Assembly (NCBI GenBank): GCA_964638875.1
Contig: CAZXBL010000009.1
Location: 1-25,304, forward strand
Source: JALRHH01 sp964638875
Lineage (GTDB): Bacteria > Patescibacteriota > Saccharimonadia > Saccharimonadales > JALRHH01
Reading direction: 5' to 3'
Length of the DNA: 25,304 nt
Shown here in pieces: positions 19,601-25,304 of the stretch. Under the pieces are notes generated by a model that saw only the letters and a program-made list of their open reading frames with translations, was not told the DNA's origin and ran no database searches. Position 1 is the stretch's first letter. Each line of letters begins with the position of its first letter. Position numbers and translations under genes: made by a program.

Positions 19601-20383
19601 TTCGGCAATAGTTGCTCGGAATGCGTATGGCACACTGGTCAAACGGATACGCGGTGTCATTTCCCCATCCCAGCTTGCTGCACCAGTGCCACCGATGTTC
19701 ATAGTCAGATACAGCTGCTGGTTCCAGATGTTGGTTGGCAGTGAAGAGACATCCCCAAGGTAAGCACTCAGGTAGCCGTTTTTGACCTGAATCTTGTTGC
19801 CACCAGTTCGAGTCTCGGTCCAGAGACATTCAGCGTCACCGGCACAAGAGCCCTGTGAAGATCCAGAGCCGGTAGAGTCGTTGTAGATCTTGAACTCGAC
19901 GTTGTAAGTGCCATCTGCTACCAGGCTACCAGAGGTGTTGAGTAACCGAGCCTGGAAGTTCAACGTGGTTGGTGCAGCCGCGTACGCGGTATTGTTCACG
20001 TCTGTGCCCGCACGCGTAATAGAATACACAGAGGTCAGAGTTGCAAGAATTACAAATCCAGCAGTCAGGCGCTTTGCACTGAGGCTAATCTGGGTGCGGC
20101 GCTGCGGAGCGCAAAGGAAGCGTACCGAGGTACGATGACTGCGCACCGTAAAGCGCCAAACCCAGAGCAGCCCAGAGGTCAGCAGGTTGCCAGCTCTGCT
20201 GGTGAGCAGGCTGAACGATGCAAAGTGTCTGGACGCAATAAACACCCTCTTAGCCTTGGTGGCGAGGGTGCGTAGTAACAGTACTCGTAAGGAGGTTTGT
20301 TTTGACACTTTTGTTTGATTAGTTTTTGTCTTGGCTGTTTGTAACGTTTGTTTTGATTCCAGCGTATCCCTAAGCGAAATCAT
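10618..20383 (-). CDS. Giant fibre-like surface protein with two beta-helices and propeller repeats (at least 3222 aa, spans a gap)
   Basis: This is read as one gene. The parts either side of the 100-N gap both encode the same 41-residue repeat, and the known bases total exactly 3222 codons. In order: a Lys/Arg-rich N-terminus (1-105) containing a palindromic element; a hydrophobic anchor at about 106-121; an NFQARL...PYAFRA domain (about 139-262) shared with the partial gene at 1667-1; a right-handed beta-helix (about 514-850, N-rich GIxxxxxxNNxIxxN rungs after a VVLLAGTYVADATI start); a tail-fibre-like linker (DLGSSSFSWRxLYADTSVL); a second beta-helix (about 1394-1681); a repeat of the linker; WxxVTYGNGxFVAV...TSPDGITWT repeats either side of the gap; two CBM4/9-like jelly-rolls each ending TFYxDxLxxNxN; a YYDTTTGRIQCYEADGWGACG module; and a C-terminal domain ending FVYTNN. 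No S74 autoprotease triad or LPXTG signal is seen. An adhesin or glycan-binding fibre role is inferred. Confidence 0.88.
13010..13830 (-). repeat. 123-bp tandem coding repeats (41 aa, propeller-blade type)
   Basis: ATACCGTCTGGAGACG-type anchors start at 13241 and 13364 on one side of the gap and at 13575 and 13698 on the other; both spacings are exactly 123 bases. Each unit encodes WxxVTYGNGxFVAVxxxGTNRVMTSPDGITWTxxAAxxAN. About six units are visible. The outer ones are more diverged (FVAIANSGFNQIM, FVVTSQDGANRIM) and the ones beside the gap are nearly identical. They resemble beta-propeller blades of the GNGxFVAVG...TSxDGxxW kind. Confidence 0.9.
13441..13540. other. Assembly gap (100 N placeholder) inside the 123-bp repeats
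   Basis: Exactly 100 N is the usual placeholder for unknown length. The flanking repeat anchors are 211 apart (13364 to 13575), of which 111 are real bases. To keep the 123-base register the true gap must be 12, 135, 258... bases, all multiples of 3. Confidence 0.95.
14281..14811 (-). repeat. Direct repeat copy 2 of the tail-fibre-like linker in the giant gene
   Basis: This segment aligns without any length change to 16747-17277 (constant offset of 2466 bases, 822 codons). It encodes LFRFNGASAQTISSI, DSDSSRWRVIGGTA, GGANQQLSNLSGTIAINASL and LDLGSSSFSWRTLYADTSVLTPSVD. Protein identity is very high, while third positions differ, so the duplication is not recent. Confidence 0.85.
16747..17277 (-). 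repeat. Direct repeat copy 1 of the tail-fibre-like linker in the giant gene
   Basis: This is the partner of 14281-14811, lying between the two beta-helix domains. It encodes LFRFDGASAQTISSI and LDLGSSSFSWRSLYADTSVLTPSVD. The two beta-helices themselves are each preceded by an EGMLYxDTxTDxLLxY...KWxADG label, near 19000 and 16330, so the linker and the helix appear to have duplicated as one module. Confidence 0.85.
20090..20214. repeat. Palindromic element inside the N-terminal coding region of the giant gene
   Basis: CTGGGT (20090-20095) and GGCGCT (20098-20103) pair with AGCGCC (20152-20157) and ACCCAG (20160-20165). The arm continues with CGGaGCGCA against TGCGCaCCG and ends in CGTACC-GA-GGTACG (20121-20134). 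It is followed by AGAGGTCAGC (20174-20183) and GTGAGCAGGCTGA (20202-20214). The same two strings occur 29 bases apart at 10251 and 10280 in the intergenic element, here 28 apart. In frame it encodes the W/R-rich SLLTSRAGNLLTSGLLWVWR...RFLCAPQRR stretch before the membrane segment. Confidence 0.65.
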
Positions 20384-20386
20384 TGT

Positions 20387-20412
20387 GGGTAGATCAGTTT
20401 TTTGATCTACCC
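20387..20412 (-). promoter_or_regulatory. 10-bp hairpin ending 3 bases before the giant gene's start codon
   Basis: GGGTAGATCA (20387-20396) is the exact complement of TGATCTACCC (20403-20412), with a 6-base loop. In mRNA the stem ends 3 bases before the AUG at 20383 and sits where a ribosome site should be. No purine-rich site lies between hairpin and AUG. The string GGGTAGAT also occurs just upstream of the ATG at 10022. This may be a translational control structure. Confidence 0.55.
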
Positions 20413-20485
20413 TTTTAGCGTTTCATTTTTGCCAAATGTTTTTGTCCTTAGGCACCATTTGTGAGGAGAATGAACCTATGGCTAT

Positions 20486-20514
20486 ATTATCCGCGAATAA
20501 CAAAAGCGTAACAA
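20486..20514 (-). promoter_or_regulatory. Candidate sigma70-type promoter for the giant fibre gene
   Basis: On the minus strand TTGTTA (20514-20509) and GATAAT (20491-20486) are separated by exactly 17 bases (4 of 6 and 5 of 6 consensus matches). The leader to the ATG would be about 95 bases, including the start-proximal hairpin and a CAAATG...CATTTG inverted repeat (about 20432-20460). Confidence 0.55.
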
Positions 20515-20716
20515 GAATCAAATATCTTTTTTTTGAGATACTTCAGGTATTTAAAATACTAAATAATGTAGTGATATATTGATGTTTTAATTATAACGAA
20601 AGTTAAAATGCCCACTGTTACTTCATCTGCTTACGTGAAAGATTTTTGAAATTTTAGAATTATTTCTGTAGTAATAGTATCTACAAATTCTTATGAGTAA
20701 CAAAACTGTTTTGGGG

Positions 20717-20760
20717 TTATCCACAGGTGTTTTTGACGATATACATGATTTTTTGACGAT
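20717..20760. promoter_or_regulatory. DnaA-box-like site followed by two direct repeats
   Basis: TTATCCACA (20717-20725) matches the DnaA-box consensus. Two copies of TTTTTGACGAT follow at 20730-20740 and 20750-20760, exactly 20 bases apart (about two helical turns). TTGACG within the second copy is 17 bases before TAATAT (20776-20781), so a plus-strand, antisense promoter is also possible. Function is unknown. Confidence 0.35.
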
Positions 20761-20823
20761 TCTTATGCAATATCTTAATATCGTTATCAAGCATTTTAAC
20801 GAACACAATTAATGGTATGGGGG

Positions 20824-23800
20824 TTAAACCCTACATATATCAAGTGGCTGCTGCACTTCGCCGTAGAACCACTTACCTCCATTAAGTCGTTGATTAGGGG
20901 CTGGAGTCGCATTTATGCGATGATAGATCATGACCTCTGTAAGTGCGCTTGTGTTATCGTCAGGGTACACAGCGTTACGACTATCGTCTAGTGTCATCAT
21001 TAGATGCACATAGTAGATAGATCCCACACCACAGAGGGGGGTTGGCTCGCTACCAGTCCCTTGCGTAGCAGAGGAAGTAGCACCGAATACACCCGAAGAT
21101 GGTGCTACTTTATACTGAAGGCTTGAGCCGCTGCTGAAAGTACCATTGTAAAAGACACTCGCTATGTCCGTTGTAGGACTAACCTCTCGAAGTTTCGAGT
21201 AGTGCCCTACGCGGTCAATAACAGATATAGGACTTGTTCGGGACTGTGATTGGAATGTACCGGCAGCGTTGCCTCCAATTAATACTAGGTGGCCATACAC
21301 TGTAGCTATGCCATGGAGTAAACGTGCATTACTGAAGTCTGTTACCGATTTATTCCATCTTGCACCAAGTCCGCTCGAAGTAAATGGTATATATTCGATG
21401 TCGCTATAGAGAGTACTGCATGCTCCCGATGAGTTTGCGCCACAACCACCTGCTATGTATAAATGGCCATTGTAACTCTGAGTTGCCATACCATATCGTG
21501 GCTTAGGGGTAGCGCCGGCAAGCGTCCAGCCTCCTGTTAATGTACCGTTACCTGCATTAAGAGCACTGCGCTGTATATCACTTCGAACGCTTGTACAGTC
21601 AATGCCAGTGGCTGCGCTACACCCACCTAGAACATACAGATTATTACTATTTATTACTGCAGATTGGTAAAAGCGCCCTGTACTAAACCCTGTACCAGCC
21701 GACGACCAGCTACCAAATGTTCCGTTGCTACCAATCTGGGAATACTGAACGTCACCTTGAAAGGTGGTACATGCATTACCAGCCATCGCGCTACACCCAC
21801 CAAGGATATAGAGGTAACCGTTATTTACTACCAGTGAGTGCCCAAACCGTGCGGTTGTAAAAGTCCCTCCCAACGACCAGCTACCTAGAGATCCATTACT
21901 CGCTATCGGTGCGTAATGTACATCGTTCTGGAAGGTCGTACAGTCGGCGACACCAGCACCAACCGCTGAGCAGCCGCCGCTTACGTATAGGTAGCCGTTG
22001 TAAGCAACCGCGCTTAGTCCAAAGCGTGGCACGGACGATGGCAAGTTAGTGGGTGTATTCCAAGTGCCTACAACGCCGTTCACGTCAACAGCCGCATACG
22101 TCACTGTGCTTAAAATATTTGCATTGGCGCATGAGTTAACAGATGTTGCCACAGCGCTGCAGCCGCCGATTGAATACACATAATTGTTGTAAGTAGTGGT
22201 GGCATGCGCCGCACGGGCTGTCGCCATGCTAGACTGGTTAGACCAAGCAGCAGAGGAACCGCTACCACCAATGCCTATCCGGTGATACCAGGTTTGGGTC
22301 TGATCTGATGTATTGAGCGACGTAGAATAACCACCAATCACATAAAGATAGTCGTTGTATGCGACTACACCAGCCTGACGTCTATTGCCCCCTAAGACCG
22401 ACGAGGATAACGACCAAGCCCCAAAACTCCCATCCGCGTTGATTTTGGCGATTTGTATCTCGTCAACGGGCGAGGCAGTTACCCCGCCAACTACATAGAC
22501 ATAGCCTTTACTCACTGTGATTGAAAACAACGAATTGGCCGCTCCCGGCATAGTCCCGGTCGGTGTGCTCCAAGAGGTAATCTGTCCTGTGCTCGGGTTT
22601 GGAGTCGCGTATTCTGTAGTCTTGGTGCCAGAACGCGAAGCAATAGCGTAAATCCGCCCGTTATGCGCCATTGCTCCTAGATCGGCCCGCGCCTCATTCA
22701 TTGCAGCGGTCGTCGCATTAAATGTGCCAAGCGTACCGTCAGCATTGATTTGAGCAAAGTTAACCTCTGATGACTGAGTACTGTTGTTGGCATAAATGCC
22801 TCCTAGTACATAGAGGTACCCGTTGTTTATAGCGGAAGCCAAAGCACTTCGTCCCTGTGAAGAGTAAGTATACGTACTCCCTTGCCATGTCAGTACACCT
22901 GTATTAGGATCTATGGAAGCCCATTCTATACTGTTGCAGTAGTACGCCCCAACGCCACCAGGTCTTGTGCAACTTGCGCTAGAGGAAGTTGTGTTGGCAC
23001 CGCCAATAAGGTACAGAAAGCCATTGTATACGGCGATGGTTCCACTACCTCTTGCCTCAGAGAATGTATTCGTGTCATCTGCCCAAGTGCCTACTGAGCC
23101 ATCGGAGTTAATTGTAGCTTTTCTGACAGTGTTGTGGTTGAAGCCTCCGAGTGCATACAGATAACCAAACGCTGCAGCTGCCATTACTCCGGCGCGGCCG
23201 GTCGGGTTGAAATTATTGGCAGTATTACTCGCCCCAACTGCGCCCGCTGAATCTATCCGAGAATACTCAACAGCGTTCTTGGTATCAGCACCAACACAGT
23301 TACTCGCACATCCCCCTAGGGTATAAAGATAATTTCCGTAAGCCTGGAAACCACCCTGGGTATAATGATTGACTGAATTGCTAGTAGCCGTCCATGAACC
23401 TATATCGCCACTGGCATAGACAGGTGCATATTCTATTATATTTGAGGCAGTTAAGTTGTTACCCGTCAAATATAAGTAGCCGTTAGCAACAATCAGTTTA
23501 GGATACATGAGTCCCGCTGAAAAGCTTGTTGATGCAGTGACCCATGTGTCTAGCGTGCCGTCGCTTTTGATTTTTGTATACTGGACGGCAGTGGGATTTG
23601 TATCACAGACAGCTAGACCGTTGTAATGTGAACAGCCAGCCACGGCATAAACGAAACCGTTGTAGACTACAGCCGAGCCATAGTGTGAGCCGGTAAGATT
23701 GGTCGAACCACAGCTGTTGTTCCATGTCCCAACAGTGCCATTAGCATTGAGAGGTGCGCATATAACCTCAGCGACCGGCTGCACAAATCCATTACATACG

Positions 23801-25293
23801 CTGGAGCTGTTTTCACACCCATTGATCATGTACAGCATGTTGTTATACGCAATAATACTGGATCCATTACGACCTGCGGTGAGCGGGGTCTGCGCTACCC
23901 ACGCCCCAAGAGAGCCATTTGAAGTACTGATCGGAGCATAGTAAACGTCTGTAAATGAGTTAGAGACCCCAGCCCCACCCACAGCGTACATATATCCGTT
24001 ATAAGCCACGATATGCCTATGACCGATGGCTGGTAGCACCGTGTCGGCCACCCAAGTACCAAGAGTACCATTGCTGTTAATCGGGGCTCTTTCAACCGCA
24101 TCGGTCAACGTACTGCCGTTTAGCCTACCGCCAGCGATATACATATAGCCATTGTAGGCAGTTGTTTGTGGACGCTGCCATGTGTTAATTGTACCGTTAG
24201 CTGCACCGCTACCTGCGTTCTGAGTAAGCCCGCGATCAACTGAGTTGTCGGTGAAATGCCATGCGCCGACCGAGCCACCCGTTATTCCACCGCGAGTTAT
24301 TTGGTCTGCAGTATCAAAACTACTCATCCCTTCGTTATTGCCAGTCGCGAAATCACTTGAGCTTGTCACGGTAACACTTGGGTCAACTGTAAGTGGGTAT
24401 TTGAGATTCTTGAGCTGCTCCGCAACCACTGTTAAGCGATTGCCATTAAGGTAGTACTTCGTGTGACCCGCATTGCCAGTCTGATCTTTAATAAACGGCG
24501 GTGGGATATTGAACACAAGATTGTCCTTATCGCCATTTTTGCGACCATCCATAATCCGCGCTTTATCTTCATCATTACTGAAGCTAATGTTCCCAAATAA
24601 AGCAGGATTAGCAGAGTAAATACCTATTGAACCGTCGTCTAATAATTTGGCCTTCAGCGTTTCTGGTAGTTCCAAAGTATAGCTGTAGCGAACCGTGTCT
24701 TCAATGTATTTTGATAGAACAATATCTTCTTTCAGCCCATTTGATTTAGCTGTATAGATTATCTGGGCACCGTCCATAAATGGATAGACTATACGATCCT
24801 GTACTAACTTTGCATCCCGTGTTGAGAAACTCGGTACCATCTTAAAAGACAGGCGCGTTACATTATCGTAGTATGTAATCCCTTCTTTTGCTTTCACAGG
24901 CAGATCGACTGAATATAGGCTGGTGTCTTTTTCGCCTGCACCGCCAACCTGTTTAGCTGCTACCTGACTGAGAGCCCCAGCGATACCATCTATATCACTA
25001 TCGCCTTGTTGTTTGGCAATATTACTTGCGAGAGCAGCTACCCCATTTTTGTTAAATTGCCACTTATTACCTGCCTGATCAAAACTAAATTTAGCGCTAA
25101 GATTTTTGTTCGCAGAACCAATAACCTTTTCTGCTTCTGGACTAATAGCGTAGGCTTTCATGCCATCCAACCAGCTGAATGCTGGGATGGCTAGGCTGAC
25201 AAGCAGAACGAGCGCTACCAGAGCCCTCATCCATCGCGCATAGCCGGCTGGCTTCAAATGTTTTTTAACTGCTTGTTTTACCCGCTTAACCAT
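20824..25293 (-). CDS. Large kelch-propeller surface protein (1489 aa)
   Basis: ATG at 25293, 12 bases from the window edge, so promoter and ribosome site are not visible. A basic start is followed by a hydrophobic segment at about 24-41 and KAYA at 46-49, a possible signal-peptide cleavage site. A domain of about 250 residues with KEDIVL, DDGSIGIYS and YPLTVDPSV matches the N-terminal domain of the 2049-aa protein. About 18 kelch motifs (YNGYLYxxGG) with intervening INxDGxLGxW strands follow, without the inserted domains of the paralogue. At least eight blades carry GGC...C-type cysteine pairs. The C-terminal domain (about 1350-1489) contains HYSKLREV, an MTLDDSRNAVYPDD element, and the tail QRLNGGKWFYGEVQQPLD, closely like the paralogue. 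A secreted or surface-bound binding protein is inferred. A separate intergenic promoter suggests the giant gene downstream is transcribed independently. Confidence 0.92.
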   Translation of the reverse strand: MVKRVKQAVKKHLKPAGYARWMRALVALVLLVSLAIPAFSWLDGMKAYAISPEAEKVIGSANKNLSAKFSFDQAGNKWQFNKNGVAALASNIAKQQGDSDIDGIAGALSQVAAKQVGGAGEKDTSLYSVDLPVKAKEGITYYDNVTRLSFKMVPSFSTRDAKLVQDRIVYPFMDGAQIIYTAKSNGLKEDIVLSKYIEDTVRYSYTLELPETLKAKLLDDGSIGIYSANPALFGNISFSNDEDKARIMDGRKNGDKDNLVFNIPPPFIKDQTGNAGHTKYYLNGNRLTVVAEQLKNLKYPLTVDPSVTVTSSSDFATGNNEGMSSFDTADQITRGGITGGSVGAWHFTDNSVDRGLTQNAGSGAANGTINTWQRPQTTAYNGYMYIAGGRLNGSTLTDAVERAPINSNGTLGTWVADTVLPAIGHRHIVAYNGYMYAVGGAGVSNSFTDVYYAPISTSNGSLGAWVAQTPLTAGRNGSSIIAYNNMLYMINGCENSSSVCNGFVQPVAEVICAPLNANGTVGTWNNSCGSTNLTGSHYGSAVVYNGFVYAVAGCSHYNGLAVCDTNPTAVQYTKIKSDGTLDTWVTASTSFSAGLMYPKLIVANGYLYLTGNNLTASNIIEYAPVYASGDIGSWTATSNSVNHYTQGGFQAYGNYLYTLGGCASNCVGADTKNAVEYSRIDSAGAVGASNTANNFNPTGRAGVMAAAAFGYLYALGGFNHNTVRKATINSDGSVGTWADDTNTFSEARGSGTIAVYNGFLYLIGGANTTSSSASCTRPGGVGAYYCNSIEWASIDPNTGVLTWQGSTYTYSSQGRSALASAINNGYLYVLGGIYANNSTQSSEVNFAQINADGTLGTFNATTAAMNEARADLGAMAHNGRIYAIASRSGTKTTEYATPNPSTGQITSWSTPTGTMPGAANSLFSITVSKGYVYVVGGVTASPVDEIQIAKINADGSFGAWSLSSSVLGGNRRQAGVVAYNDYLYVIGGYSTSLNTSDQTQTWYHRIGIGGSGSSAAWSNQSSMATARAAHATTTYNNYVYSIGGCSAVATSVNSCANANILSTVTYAAVDVNGVVGTWNTPTNLPSSVPRFGLSAVAYNGYLYVSGGCSAVGAGVADCTTFQNDVHYAPIASNGSLGSWSLGGTFTTARFGHSLVVNNGYLYILGGCSAMAGNACTTFQGDVQYSQIGSNGTFGSWSSAGTGFSTGRFYQSAVINSNNLYVLGGCSAATGIDCTSVRSDIQRSALNAGNGTLTGGWTLAGATPKPRYGMATQSYNGHLYIAGGCGANSSGACSTLYSDIEYIPFTSSGLGARWNKSVTDFSNARLLHGIATVYGHLVLIGGNAAGTFQSQSRTSPISVIDRVGHYSKLREVSPTTDIASVFYNGTFSSGSSLQYKVAPSSGVFGATSSATQGTGSEPTPLCGVGSIYYVHLMMTLDDSRNAVYPDDNTSALTEVMIYHRINATPAPNQRLNGGKWFYGEVQQPLDICRV

Positions 25294-25304
25294 GGCTAGA
25301 ACTT

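Larger units (their letters stand above)
20384..20823. other. Intergenic region between the 1489-aa kelch gene and the giant fibre gene
   Basis: No credible gene is present; a 61-codon minus ORF (20808-20623) lies in very AT-rich sequence without a ribosome site. The region holds a start-proximal hairpin (20387-20412), a promoter (20486-20514), an AT-rich stretch (about 20515-20620), and a DnaA-box-like site with two direct repeats (20717-20760). No good terminator follows the kelch stop at 20824; only a 5-bp CGTTA/TAACG hairpin (about 20782-20801) is seen. Confidence 0.6.

Noticed and set aside
20623..20808. 61-codon minus-strand ORF downstream of the 1489-aa gene
   Set aside because: Very AT-rich, low-complexity composition, no ribosome site and no recognisable protein features.
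1..25304. Many plus-strand ORFs of 60-250 codons opposite the giant genes
   Set aside because: They are shadows of low-complexity, Thr/Gly/Ser-rich coding sequence, with no ribosome sites or recognisable domains.
1..25304. tRNA or rRNA genes, transposases, integrases, LPXTG anchors
   Set aside because: None was seen. The intergenic regions fold into hairpins but not into a tRNA cloverleaf, and no protein shows transposase or sortase-type signatures.

Overview
The window is a draft (gapped) piece of an assembled bacterial genome in which every credible gene is on the minus strand, so transcription runs from position 25304 towards 1. Four of the six genes encode very large exported, repeat-built surface proteins, and two encode small single-pass membrane proteins. 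The proteins use the standard stop codons. They show features I associate with Candidate Phyla Radiation bacteria (Patescibacteria, most likely Candidatus Saccharibacteria/TM7-like): a tail-fibre-like NFQARL...PYAFRA N-terminal domain, a YYDT...CYEADGWGACG module, YPLxxDPSV-type N-terminal domains, and a shared C-terminal QRLxxGK...QPLD ending. The taxonomic call is inference, because no marker gene is present.

Layout in transcription order. (1) 25293-20824: a 1489-aa kelch-propeller surface protein. (2) 20383-10618: a giant fibre-like protein of at least 3222 residues, broken by a 100-N assembly gap inside near-identical 123-bp repeats. It carries two right-handed beta-helix domains, a duplicated tail-fibre-like linker, propeller-type W-x-x-VTYGNG repeats, two jelly-roll domains and a C-terminal domain. 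(3) 10022-3873: a 2049-aa kelch protein paralogous to (1), with a beta-sandwich insertion and a reelin-like insertion. (4) 3870-2960: an anchored, helical extracytoplasmic protein, split by a 29-N gap. (5) 2948-2163: a 261-aa single-pass membrane protein. Genes 3-5 are separated by 2 and 11 bases and look like one operon. (6) 1667-1: the N-terminal 555 codons of a second fibre-like protein, paralogous to the start of (2), running off the window.

The three long intergenic regions (1668-2162, 10023-10617, 20384-20823) each hold a plausible sigma70-type promoter for the next gene, plus unusual amounts of inverted-repeat structure. One roughly 170-bp multi-branched element at 10141-10311, followed by a 13-bp perfect terminator-like hairpin, has a recognisable relative at 20090-20214. 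That second copy lies inside the N-terminal coding sequence of the giant gene, and gene 6 has four stacked inverted repeats across its start and signal sequence.

Taken together this is a surface-display locus: two kelch proteins and two fibre/helix proteins, probably for adhesion or contact with a host cell or carbohydrate surface, with two small membrane partners. The most interesting leads are the shared C-terminal domain and tail of the kelch pair, the palindromic elements in and between genes, the systematic cysteine pairs in the kelch blades, and the hidden size of the giant protein.
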